Below are positions 6,410-16,165 of a stretch of DNA of 43,813 nt, piece by piece. The notes below the pieces were generated by a model, which saw only the letters and a list, made by a program, of their open reading frames with translations, was not told the origin of the DNA and searched no databases. Made by a program: the position numbers and the translations under genes. How positions within the stretch are numbered: position 1 is the stretch's first letter; the number at the start of each line of letters is the position of its first letter. Source of the DNA: a virus; the IMG/VR virus record IMGVR_UViG_3300039045_000069, positions 1 to 43,813 of that record, one strand, 5' to 3'.

Positions 6410-9400
6410 GCTCCTCATATGCAACATCTATAAGCTCCATAGCTAACCATCTTGGAGCATTAACATTTTTACCTGTAATAATTTCTATAATATCCTCACC
6501 TCTTCCACCTGACTCTATTATACCTTTAGTTATGTTTAACATATTGTTGTACTCTTGAGAAAATCTTTTGTTATAATTTTCATCGTCTACATCTTTATAT
6601 CTTTTAGCTGTTTCAAACGGATCTGATATAGAAAACTTAGGAACCTTTCTTCCTTTTAGTGGATCCCTTGCTCTAACATCTATAAATTTTTCAGTACCAT
6701 TAGATATGTCTTTCATTTTTGTATAGACTTTTTTATAATCAAATCTTGCTGATGTATATGGTAGTAATCTACTTTGTCTTAAACCTAAAAGAGCTAAAAT
6801 TTCCACAGATAAAACTCTATTTGTATCATCATTTGATGCAGCCTCAGCAATTTTTACTGCACTATTTATAGTTGATGGGCCAATAGATTCGCCAATATAA
6901 ACTAAACTTTTCATAAGTTGCTCAGAAAAAGTATCTGAAGGTCTATAAATTCTATTGCCTTTATTTTCAATAACCTCTCTAAGAACATCTGTAGTCATAT
7001 CAATAGTTAAGAATGGTTCATATACTTGTTTTACTATTCTAGCAAAAGATTCAAAACCTTCAGGATCTTGAAGTCCTTTTTTCATAACTCTATAAGTGTC
7101 TCTAACATAACCTGTACCTGACATTTTAGACAAGTTAATATAATCAACGTAAGGAACTTCTCTTTTATAAAAAGGACTATTCTTATCATAGTCTATTATA
7201 GTTCCTTTGTTAGATATAATATTGTTTCCGTTTCTATCCCACTCTGCAAATATATTTTCCATAAATTTACTAGGTTGAAAAAAGGATCTCTCTTTCAATG
7301 TCTCATCAAACTCTTCTTCATCATCACCTCTTAGTGATTTTGATATTACATTTGATAAACCATATCCAGCCATTACTAATCCTAATTGAATACTCTCTGT
7401 TATAAATAAAGATGTAAGAGCTGAAGCTAATCTTTTAGTTCCTAATCTTTTTAATTTAGGATTGTTACTATTCATTTCATCAAAAGATAACTGCAAACAA
7501 TTTTTAGTACACCTTACAGTTTCTGCTTGGAAAGAAACAAAGGTACCAAGTAAAGGAAACCTACCTAAAAATCTAATGAATCTAGGAACCTCATCATAAT
7601 TAGGATATGTATTTCTAATATTTCTAGCAGCTTTTCTTTTAGCCTCTGCAGTTGAGAATCCTGCGTCTATGTATCTTGCCTTCTCTTGCATATAACCAAA
7701 CACTTTAAACACATCATCTTCAGCTTGATAAGCTTTAGTTAAAAGATTATCTGTTTGAGTCAAGAAGTCTGTTTTATTTCCTCTTTCTGCAAAGTAGTTT
7801 TCAAAATCATAATCTGATTCATATACCTGTCTAGATATATCTCTGATTTCTCCTAAGAACGCATTTGTATTAACAACACCTAAGGCAACTAACTCTTTGT
7901 ATAAAGCTTGCATCTCTGGGCTACCCATACCTAAAACTAATTTTATAGTGTCTACAGCTCCCTTACCTAGCTTACCATCAACCCCTATATGAGAGTTCAT
8001 AAATACAAAAGACGAGTTACCAATAACATTTCTAACGTGCGTTCCTAAACTCCAAACTGTCTTTGCTCTTTTACCCAATAGGGATAACTTTAAAAAAAGT
8101 CTTAATCCCGCACTTTTTCCCGCTCTTAATGCAGCCTCATCAAAAGCTGTAAGAACAGCAAACATTTCATTGTCTACAAAATAATTTTCTAATGGCCCCC
8201 ATTTTCTACCCACTAATTTATTGCCCGCAAATTTATCTCCACTAAGTTCTGGAAGGTTAGGGTCTTCAACACTAGGTGCAGAAACAAAATCACCGAGACC
8301 TACTTTCAATAAGTCCTCATACATTCTATCAGATGCTATTGTCTGTGAAACTTTACCTACAGTTGTAATATAATTATTAAAAGGATCATTTATATTTCCT
8401 AATAAATCTTTTATTTCATCTGGAAGGTTTTCATTTCTAGGTTTAAATATAGATGTATTTGCTGTTATAACATTTCCAAAACCTTTACTAAAAATACTTA
8501 AAGCTCCAGATTCTTTTCTTAGTATGGTGTCTATTTTTTTTTCTGCTGCTTCTCTAAGTTTATTTTCAGATGCTCCTTCATATTCACTTTGCTGTTTTAA
8601 AGCTCCCATCATAAACAAAGTAGCTCTCTCTTTTGTTTCATTTGTAGGAGACCATGATTGTTTACCATAAAGCTTGTAGTTTCTGTGCATATATATACCT
8701 CTGTTTGCATCTACAACAACTGATAAATCATCATTTATTAAACCTTCCTCTATTAAAGTTGTACTAAGACTATCCATATGATATCTTAATCTATTTATAG
8801 CTCTTTTTAATTCAATGTTATCCTCTGCTTTCCTTAATTGTTTATCTGTTAAAAGATCTTGTATTCTTTGGTGTCCAAATTTAGATTCTAAAAGATTTCT
8901 TTTACCTTCAGCATCTAACTTTTTATACTCATCAGTATTTTTAGTCTGCTCCATCTGATCCTTTATAACTTGTTTTAATTTTTTAACATTTTCATTCGCT
9001 TGATAAAGTTGATAGTTCACGCTACTTTTTGAGTAAAGCATAATATCTTTTATATCTTTTCTACTATGAGTTCCAAAAGGTTTTAAAAGTAATTTAGAGG
9101 CTCTTATATCATATCTTCTTTGAGCATCATATCTACTGCTTTTAAATTCAAGTGATGTATCTCCATCATCTGTTTTAGATAAATTAATTCTGCTACCCCA
9201 TATACCTGTACCTGTTAAAAATTTACCAAACCTATAGTCTGCATTTACTATCGCTTCTTTTATATCAAATAAAAATCCAAAGTTTTCATCTACGTATTGA
9301 GTTTTTATTTTATGATTATTTAATTGAAATCTAGTTTCAGGATTAGATTGTATTGGCGACCAAATATCTGCAGACAACTCACCATCTCTCTCGTATAAGA

Positions 9401-12400
9401 ATCCTTGAAATCCTATATCCTCTGCAACCTTTGCTATCTCTTCAGTCTTATCATAGTTTATATCCTTTGCATCTACATTTACAATAGTTACGTTATCACT
9501 ATTTTCATTGACAACTCTTTTTATATCAGCATTATTTTTAGGATAGTTTATTTGAAATCGTAGACCTTCCTCTGTTTTTTCAACAGGCATAATGTTTACA
9601 CTATCAGACATCTCCATGTCTCGTATAACTATTTTTAATTTACCTATACTTCTATTTAAAAAATTAATATTATCTGTATCATAATTCAAAGTTGCTACAG
9701 ATCTTACACCTTGTGCTTTAAAAGTATTTATATTATCATCTGCTATTTTATTTAAATCTAAAGGATCTTTATTTAAAGGATACAATCTATCTATTGGAAA
9801 TAAAGCTTTGTTTTTAAATCCATCTACATTTAAATTACTATTGTCATCTTTATTTAGATTGTAATATAATCTAGGTCTGCTCCAATTTAATCTTTCTTCT
9901 TTAGAATGCTCAGTTAAATCTTCAGATATTGGATCTGTAATCCCTGACTCTACATTTGTAAAATTATACAGAGTTGTTATTCCATCTTGTATATCCATGT
10001 ACGGATAGTCTTCTTGAAGACTAAAATAACTATCATAAAGATTTACTGCTTTATCATGGTCTATTATTATTTTAGAATCATTGGTTCTTTGAAATTTAAT
10101 TATACCCTCTTCATTTTTTACAGTGGTGGTATAGTCATCAGTAAATACACTTCTTACTTGATTCTCAGGATCAAAGACTGCTATATTTTTAACTGAGCCT
10201 TGTATATCTCCAATGTTTTCTCTAACATAATATGAATCAAATCCTGACTCTTGTATATAGTGTGTAAACTTTTCTATCTCTTCCCAGTTATTATCAACCT
10301 CTAGCTTTTGTTTTAAGTCAGTAATTTCTTTATCTAATTGCTTATCAGTAATTGCAGAGTCTTGTCTTTTTAAAAAATCAGCATAAGACTTTAATATTAA
10401 ATCTATGTGCTCTGAGTTTTCATAGTCCCAAATTTTTTCAGCTTTTATATAAACAGGAATTACATTTGATTGTGGGAGTTTTTCTCCAGCTTGTCTTCTC
10501 TCTTCTATTTCCTTATCAGATAATTTAGAAAAACTTTCTACGTCATAATTTGTAGCTCCTGCAAAGTAATTTGCTATATCAGCATCAGATGTAAAAAAAG
10601 TAGACCTAGGCAGCAGATCATTAGTTCTTTTACTTCTAAGGCTACTCTTTGTAAAAAAAGCATCGAACACTTCACGAGTTCCATGGAGCATTTTTAAAGG
10701 TTCACCTTTTTCATTTACTACTTTAGATTTTCCAAACCACTCTTTAAAACCTTTTGCTTTTTGAGCTGGAGCTTTTCTAAATCTTAAGTAATTAGATATT
10801 TGAAATCTAGAAAATTGTAAATCACCTCCAGTAAAATCATCTTCTGTTTCAACTTCAGTAATAGCTCCATATCTCAAGGTAGCCATAACTCTTGCTTTGT
10901 CCATATCTTTTAATCTTCTTGGACTTCTATTTTCTTTTCTTGATCTTTCAATTTCAGCGTTACTAGCAAAATTAGGAAAGGCTTGAACTACATTTGCAAA
11001 CTTATCAAACATAAAAAAGTCAGATCCAGCTATTGTGTAGGGATATCCAGGATGATGATACTCATCTGCCTCTGTAGTTTTTATAACTGGAGCATCAACA
11101 TCAACACTTAAAACGCCAACTAAATCTCCTGGTTTAGCATTTTCTATTATAGGTTCACTAACTGATGATAAAAATTCATTTACATTTTCAAATCCTAAAG
11201 ATTTAACAAGCTTTTCAGTTACTAATTTTTTCATAAAGCTGTGTCTTTCTATAGTTCCAACTTTCTTTAGGTTAGTAAAAAAATCAGAAACTGTTTTAAA
11301 GTCTTCTTCTCCTGTTATTTCATTTAGTCTTTTTAATATAGCCTTCTCACTTAAAGGGGTAGTTAAATCATTTTCATTTTTTAGTATAGCATTATTTATT
11401 TCTTTCTCAATATATTCTATAAAGTTAGCATTACTTAATATACCATTATTAGCTTGAGACATGAATACTATTTTATTAGCTTTTTTCTTTTTTAATCTAT
11501 TTAAAACAGTATTGGCTTGAGCCTCTGTAGTAAAAGCCCAACCTCTAGATCCCTCTAATAGTGGGTATAATATTCCTCCTCTCATCCTATGAGTAACCCC
11601 CGTCTTACTTGTTATCATACCTGCAACACTTTTATCTATAGGGGAAACTAAAACTGTTACACCATTTAAAGATTGTATAGGAATAGTTTTTAAATTTTTA
11701 GTTTTAAATCCTTTTCTTTCTATTTTAGATTTACTTATAGTTCTTTCAGATGTATCTCCCTCCTCTATATTTAATTCTTCTGTAATAACCTCTTCTCCTT
11801 GCTCATCTGTTCCTTGTCTGTTTTTATCTAATTGTTTTTGAAGTCTTGATTCCGTACTCGTGTTTCCAAATGTTATTTCTTTGTCTCCTATATTAATTAA
11901 AGTTCCATCATTTATAGCTCTTTTAAAAGTTGATTGTATTTTAGCAGCAGACATATCTCCTAAAGTTAAAAGATCAAGAGATTTTTTTTCTGATAATTTA
12001 TTTATAAAACTTGATCCAAATATAGATTGCAAAAACTCTTTTATAATTTGAATTACTTGACCTTTAATACTTTTATCTGAATTAAATTTTTGAGCTGCAG
12101 CATCTGCCATCATCTCTGCAAAAGCTTCCTCAATAATGTAAGAGTCAAGTTTTTTACCTTCAAGTCCTTGTGATAAAGCTATATCTTCATATACACTTTT
12201 AGCGTAGTTATAGTAAGTAGATTTTTTATATTGTCTTTCAGTTTCATCAAAATATCTTTTTTGAATTATACTTTCCTTTATTGTTTTTTCTATCTTTTCA
12301 TATACTGCTTTACCTTCATCAGTTTGTTTTAATGCTGAAACTAATGGGTGTACTATTTCATGAAACGCAGTATTAAGTTGCATATTACCAGCATTGATAT

Positions 12401-15400
12401 ATACCTTACCATCAGGAGCATAAAAAGCAGTAGCTTCATTTGCAACTTTATCTGGTGACATACCTTTTCCTAGTTTAACTTTTTGCTGTATTAATAAATT
12501 TTTTAAAGCTTGACTATTTCTAACAATTACAAAAGGTATGTTTCCATTTACAGAATTTATTACATTCATAACAGTACCTATAATATTTCTTATAGGCTCT
12601 GGAAATTCTTCCATAAAACTACTAAGTTCTTTTACATTAGATTTGTCAAACTCTTTCCCAAAGCTTCTTTGTTTGCCAAGTCTAAAACCTATATCTTGTC
12701 TGTCTCCATTTTTATCCTTAAATGATATTAAGCTTCTATGCTTTGAAGCGTTTGATCCTTTTCTTCTTTGAACTTTTTGTGTGCTTCCATCTGAAAATAA
12801 TAAACCATCTTTACTAGAGTATGTATAATTTTGATTAAAGTCTCTTGTTAACTGCAAAGCTTCTTTTTTAGCTATACCTCGAACTAAGTAACTTTCTTTT
12901 CTAACTCCATTTTCAACTGATACTATTTTTTTATAATTTGCTTTTAGTTGATCTAATCTTCTTTTTAAATTAAATAATTGATTGGATTCAGTTTGACTGC
13001 CAATACCTTTACCACCCACAGATAAAACAAAATACCCATCATCAGATTGTAAGTCATCATCTGTTACAGTATCTAACCCATCGTTATTTATACTATTTAA
13101 AACTTTATTATTAAACACAGAATTAACATCAGCATTACGAACATCTGAATTTTCTTGAGAATTAAATATTTGATTTTGTTCATAGTTTTGTATTAACTGT
13201 TTAGCTTGACCTTTAGTTAATTTTAAAACATTAATAGAACCTTTTATATTTTTTTTGCCTACGCTATAAGAGTCAGATTGTGATACAGGTAAAATTAAAT
13301 TATCTGATTCTCTAACTTCTGCTGATGGATCTATAGATATTACAGTTTTTTGACCCTCTTGTTTTGTTATAACTTTTTGTTCAGACTGCTCTATAAGTCT
13401 AAGTAAATAATTATACTGATCATTATCTGGAATATAGTCTTGTAAGTTTTTTTCTTTTACTTCTTTTACATCAAACTTACTATCTTTATTTCTTATTCCA
13501 AATCCACCTTTAGTTTTAAAAGTTATTTTTCCATCCTCAGGATTTACATTAGCTTCAAAACTATTTAATCCATCACTAAATGTATAAGAGTTTGTTTTTA
13601 CTTTTTTACTTTTAAAATATTTTTTTAAGCCACTTGTAGTTTTTTTAACCCTAGTAAACTTTTTTAAGAAAGGGTGATCTTTAACTAACTCGTTAGATTC
13701 ATTTATTAAATTATTTATATTAGTTACATTTTTTTCTAAAAGTTCTATAGTTTGTTCTTGTATATCATTCTTTGTGTTTTTGCTACTTAATAAAGCTAAC
13801 TCATCATACAATTTCTTATTTATTTCATCTAACTTTAATTTAGCTTTTTTGCCACTTTCACTTTTTAAACCTTTCTCTATGTCAAACAACTGTTGCTCTA
13901 TCTCAGGATCCATAGAGGCATCTATACTTATAGATTTATTTATAAATTTTTGTATGTTGTCTCTGTTAGTTATAAAATTATTTAACTCATTTCTATTTAA
14001 AACATTTTTCTTTCCAGTAGTATTATCAGTAACTGTATATTTAAAACTTTCATTTACCTTTAAAGAGTTTATTAAATTAAATCCATTTGCCATAGCATTT
14101 AAACTTCCACCCGTTGCTTGTATAGTACCAACCATAGCAGCTCCTGCAAGAAAACTATCTCCTATTTGATTTGAAAGCTCTCTAAAATTTTCTGGTGTTG
14201 GTATTTTTTTAGTTTCATCATCTGATAAAAAGTTTGTTACAAGATCTGTTGCTATCTGACCAGATTCAGTAAGAGCCTCTGCAGTTCCTTCATATCCAGA
14301 ATTTTTTGCAAATGATGCTAAGGCATTTTTAGTAATTTGCTCTATAGCTTTTTTTCTTCCTATTTTTTTAACTTGATCCTTAGATAAAATTTTAAAACTA
14401 TCTACTACACCATCTAAAAGTTTTGCAGTTTTGTGTTCAAAAAATAATTCTAAAAATCCAGCTGCACCTGCATTAAAAAATAAAGCTACATCACTAATAC
14501 CATTTTCAACATTTCTAGCACTTAACTCCTCTAGTTCGTTTTTTGTTTGACCATAAGCACCCGCCCCAAGAAGACCAGCAGAAGTATATCTACCAAATGT
14601 TTGTCTACTTAGTTTTGGAAATCTTTTTGTTAATTGTTTAGGTACAGGTAATTTTTTAGCAGCAAGTTGAATACTGATCATTTGAAGTATTTGTGGAAGA
14701 TTTTCTGCAACCATCCCTCCAAGTTGTGCTGCAGCATCTGCTATATTTCCTTCTCTTAAAGAATTTAGAACTCCTGGATGTTCATAGACGTATTGTTTTT
14801 TTTGAATTTCTTTAGCTACTTCAAATAAAGTATTAGAAAGACTTCCCCCTTCTTTAAAATATTCATCTAAATTACCTGTTACTGTAAAAAGAGGAAGCTC
14901 TGCGGCATCTATTTCACCTCCTAGTAGATTTAATCCTCCAACTTTTAATTTCTTATAAAACTCCCCCCATATACCTTTATAGTTTTTTTGAGTTTCCTTT
15001 AAAACTAAAAGATCTTGACCAGCCTCTTCCTTTAAAAATTCTGGTGATATTATTATATCATTATATCCATCCTTTAATCCTTCATTAAAATTTATTCCTT
15101 GATCATCTGATGGATTTTGTATAAGATAATTTCTAGCTTCTAAAAATGTTGCATTTTTATATTCTCCTCCTGAGGTTTTAATTCTAATATTTGGAGTTGC
15201 AACTAACCCCCAATTAAGATTATATTTTTTTGATAACTCATCATATTGAATCTTATCTTTAGAATTTTTTCTTATATAATCCTCTAAATCTGTATGATAA
15301 TTTATTAGTGCTTTTTGAGCTGCAAAATCTGTAGGTTCTAATTTTTTCTCCTGTTCTTTTATTTGACTTTGTAATTTACTTATTTGACGTTTAACGTCTA

Positions 15401-16160
15401 AAGATTTTAAAAACTTACCTTGATCTTCATCATATAAAAAATCAGATACTGAAAGATCACCTCCAAAAAGTTTAAAATTATCAGCTATGTCATCTAGGTT
15501 GGTTCTTTTTTTATAAGCTTGTCTTGCTTGTTCTATACCTGTAACTTTATCTTTTCTAACTAGGCTTCCATTTTCATTTACATACTGATAGTAATCTCCA
15601 TCATAAAATTTTATATTCTTATTATCTAATATATTATCAAATAGTTTATCTTGTAATGGAGATAATTCATTTTCTAAACTATCTATTGTTGCAAAAGTTC
15701 CTTGTCTTTCAGGATAGTTTGCACCGTATTTTTCAAAATATTGACCTATAATTGGTTCTTGAATTTCTGGAGAAGATAAATCTGTTTCTACAGGTTGTGT
15801 TTGATCAGAACCTTGAAATCTAGTAGATACAGAGGAATCAAGTGAGTCTTCTTGCGATATAGAAGTCTCTTCCAAAGATGGTAATGACATATCCTGAGAA
15901 AGAGCCGACAGATTGCTTTCCAATATAGAAGGTTCTTTTTTTTTTTGAGGGGCTGTAACCCCTAATGAACTTCTAAAAGAATCTAAACTTGTTCTAGTTG
16001 TATCTAATCCATCTGGTATTGCTAACTGATAAAGTCTATCTACTACTTTAGGTTCGTCAGCAAGAACTGAATTTTTAAAATCCTCATAGCTAGTTCTTTG
16101 TGGATCTAAACCATCTTGCTGTGCAAGAAAATATAATCTTTGTAATGCTTTTTCGTTCAT
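6399..16160 (-). CDS. Giant polyvalent protein (metallopeptidase and ADP-ribosyltransferase-like domains), probably ejected
   Basis: The 3253-residue protein closes the structural arm and is built like phage polyvalent proteins, which are packaged in the virion and enter the host with the DNA. Visible parts, in order: two N-terminal repeats (about 5-32 and 39-67); alanine/glycine-rich hydrophobic segments (about 480-600); a zincin-like metallopeptidase with HEIVH (1267-1271) and EEAFAE (1344-1349) as a possible third ligand; a conserved-looking segment around 1530; an ART-PolyVal-like domain starting FKEWFG (1805-1810), with HGT at 1826-1828 and FFTS, ending at FDPENQVRS near 2000; and a C-terminal part (from about 2640) with SLGTHVRNVIGN and GTFVSFQAE, resembling large-polyvalent-associated domain 38. 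RFQ-type linkers separate units. No RNA polymerase motif was seen. Enzyme activities are inferred from motifs. Confidence 0.82.
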   Translation of the reverse strand: MNEKALQRLYFLAQQDGLDPQRTSYEDFKNSVLADEPKVVDRLYQLAIPDGLDTTRTSLDSFRSSLGVTAPQKKKEPSILESNLSALSQDMSLPSLEETSISQEDSLDSSVSTRFQGSDQTQPVETDLSSPEIQEPIIGQYFEKYGANYPERQGTFATIDSLENELSPLQDKLFDNILDNKNIKFYDGDYYQYVNENGSLVRKDKVTGIEQARQAYKKRTNLDDIADNFKLFGGDLSVSDFLYDEDQGKFLKSLDVKRQISKLQSQIKEQEKKLEPTDFAAQKALINYHTDLEDYIRKNSKDKIQYDELSKKYNLNWGLVATPNIRIKTSGGEYKNATFLEARNYLIQNPSDDQGINFNEGLKDGYNDIIISPEFLKEEAGQDLLVLKETQKNYKGIWGEFYKKLKVGGLNLLGGEIDAAELPLFTVTGNLDEYFKEGGSLSNTLFEVAKEIQKKQYVYEHPGVLNSLREGNIADAAAQLGGMVAENLPQILQMISIQLAAKKLPVPKQLTKRFPKLSRQTFGRYTSAGLLGAGAYGQTKNELEELSARNVENGISDVALFFNAGAAGFLELFFEHKTAKLLDGVVDSFKILSKDQVKKIGRKKAIEQITKNALASFAKNSGYEGTAEALTESGQIATDLVTNFLSDDETKKIPTPENFRELSNQIGDSFLAGAAMVGTIQATGGSLNAMANGFNLINSLKVNESFKYTVTDNTTGKKNVLNRNELNNFITNRDNIQKFINKSISIDASMDPEIEQQLFDIEKGLKSESGKKAKLKLDEINKKLYDELALLSSKNTKNDIQEQTIELLEKNVTNINNLINESNELVKDHPFLKKFTRVKKTTSGLKKYFKSKKVKTNSYTFSDGLNSFEANVNPEDGKITFKTKGGFGIRNKDSKFDVKEVKEKNLQDYIPDNDQYNYLLRLIEQSEQKVITKQEGQKTVISIDPSAEVRESDNLILPVSQSDSYSVGKKNIKGSINVLKLTKGQAKQLIQNYEQNQIFNSQENSDVRNADVNSVFNNKVLNSINNDGLDTVTDDDLQSDDGYFVLSVGGKGIGSQTESNQLFNLKRRLDQLKANYKKIVSVENGVRKESYLVRGIAKKEALQLTRDFNQNYTYSSKDGLLFSDGSTQKVQRRKGSNASKHRSLISFKDKNGDRQDIGFRLGKQRSFGKEFDKSNVKELSSFMEEFPEPIRNIIGTVMNVINSVNGNIPFVIVRNSQALKNLLIQQKVKLGKGMSPDKVANEATAFYAPDGKVYINAGNMQLNTAFHEIVHPLVSALKQTDEGKAVYEKIEKTIKESIIQKRYFDETERQYKKSTYYNYAKSVYEDIALSQGLEGKKLDSYIIEEAFAEMMADAAAQKFNSDKSIKGQVIQIIKEFLQSIFGSSFINKLSEKKSLDLLTLGDMSAAKIQSTFKRAINDGTLINIGDKEITFGNTSTESRLQKQLDKNRQGTDEQGEEVITEELNIEEGDTSERTISKSKIERKGFKTKNLKTIPIQSLNGVTVLVSPIDKSVAGMITSKTGVTHRMRGGILYPLLEGSRGWAFTTEAQANTVLNRLKKKKANKIVFMSQANNGILSNANFIEYIEKEINNAILKNENDLTTPLSEKAILKRLNEITGEEDFKTVSDFFTNLKKVGTIERHSFMKKLVTEKLVKSLGFENVNEFLSSVSEPIIENAKPGDLVGVLSVDVDAPVIKTTEADEYHHPGYPYTIAGSDFFMFDKFANVVQAFPNFASNAEIERSRKENRSPRRLKDMDKARVMATLRYGAITEVETEDDFTGGDLQFSRFQISNYLRFRKAPAQKAKGFKEWFGKSKVVNEKGEPLKMLHGTREVFDAFFTKSSLRSKRTNDLLPRSTFFTSDADIANYFAGATNYDVESFSKLSDKEIEERRQAGEKLPQSNVIPVYIKAEKIWDYENSEHIDLILKSYADFLKRQDSAITDKQLDKEITDLKQKLEVDNNWEEIEKFTHYIQESGFDSYYVRENIGDIQGSVKNIAVFDPENQVRSVFTDDYTTTVKNEEGIIKFQRTNDSKIIIDHDKAVNLYDSYFSLQEDYPYMDIQDGITTLYNFTNVESGITDPISEDLTEHSKEERLNWSRPRLYYNLNKDDNSNLNVDGFKNKALFPIDRLYPLNKDPLDLNKIADDNINTFKAQGVRSVATLNYDTDNINFLNRSIGKLKIVIRDMEMSDSVNIMPVEKTEEGLRFQINYPKNNADIKRVVNENSDNVTIVNVDAKDINYDKTEEIAKVAEDIGFQGFLYERDGELSADIWSPIQSNPETRFQLNNHKIKTQYVDENFGFLFDIKEAIVNADYRFGKFLTGTGIWGSRINLSKTDDGDTSLEFKSSRYDAQRRYDIRASKLLLKPFGTHSRKDIKDIMLYSKSSVNYQLYQANENVKKLKQVIKDQMEQTKNTDEYKKLDAEGKRNLLESKFGHQRIQDLLTDKQLRKAEDNIELKRAINRLRYHMDSLSTTLIEEGLINDDLSVVVDANRGIYMHRNYKLYGKQSWSPTNETKERATLFMMGALKQQSEYEGASENKLREAAEKKIDTILRKESGALSIFSKGFGNVITANTSIFKPRNENLPDEIKDLLGNINDPFNNYITTVGKVSQTIASDRMYEDLLKVGLGDFVSAPSVEDPNLPELSGDKFAGNKLVGRKWGPLENYFVDNEMFAVLTAFDEAALRAGKSAGLRLFLKLSLLGKRAKTVWSLGTHVRNVIGNSSFVFMNSHIGVDGKLGKGAVDTIKLVLGMGSPEMQALYKELVALGVVNTNAFLGEIRDISRQVYESDYDFENYFAERGNKTDFLTQTDNLLTKAYQAEDDVFKVFGYMQEKARYIDAGFSTAEAKRKAARNIRNTYPNYDEVPRFIRFLGRFPLLGTFVSFQAETVRCTKNCLQLSFDEMNSNNPKLKRLGTKRLASALTSLFITESIQLGLVMAGYGLSNVISKSLRGDDEEEFDETLKERSFFQPSKFMENIFAEWDRNGNNIISNKGTIIDYDKNSPFYKREVPYVDYINLSKMSGTGYVRDTYRVMKKGLQDPEGFESFARIVKQVYEPFLTIDMTTDVLREVIENKGNRIYRPSDTFSEQLMKSLVYIGESIGPSTINSAVKIAEAASNDDTNRVLSVEILALLGLRQSRLLPYTSARFDYKKVYTKMKDISNGTEKFIDVRARDPLKGRKVPKFSISDPFETAKRYKDVDDENYNKRFSQEYNNMLNITKGIIESGGRGEDIIEIITGKNVNAPRWLAMELIDVAYEELGY
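15960..16148 (-). repeat. Tandem protein-level repeat at the N-terminus of the giant protein
   Basis: Residues about 5-32 and 39-67 share the pattern RLYxLAxxDGLDxxRTSxxxF (RLYFLAQQDGLDPQRTS versus RLYQLAIPDGLDTTRTS). DNA identity is lower than protein similarity, so this is an old duplication kept for its fold. It may be a small helical docking or packaging module. Confidence 0.75.
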
Positions 16161-16165
16161 ATCAT

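Noticed and set aside
13774-14169. 131-residue plus-strand ORF opposite the giant polyvalent gene
   Set aside because: Its composition is the low-complexity Phe/Leu/Ser-rich pattern expected from the antisense of an AT-rich gene, and the sense frame is clearly coding.
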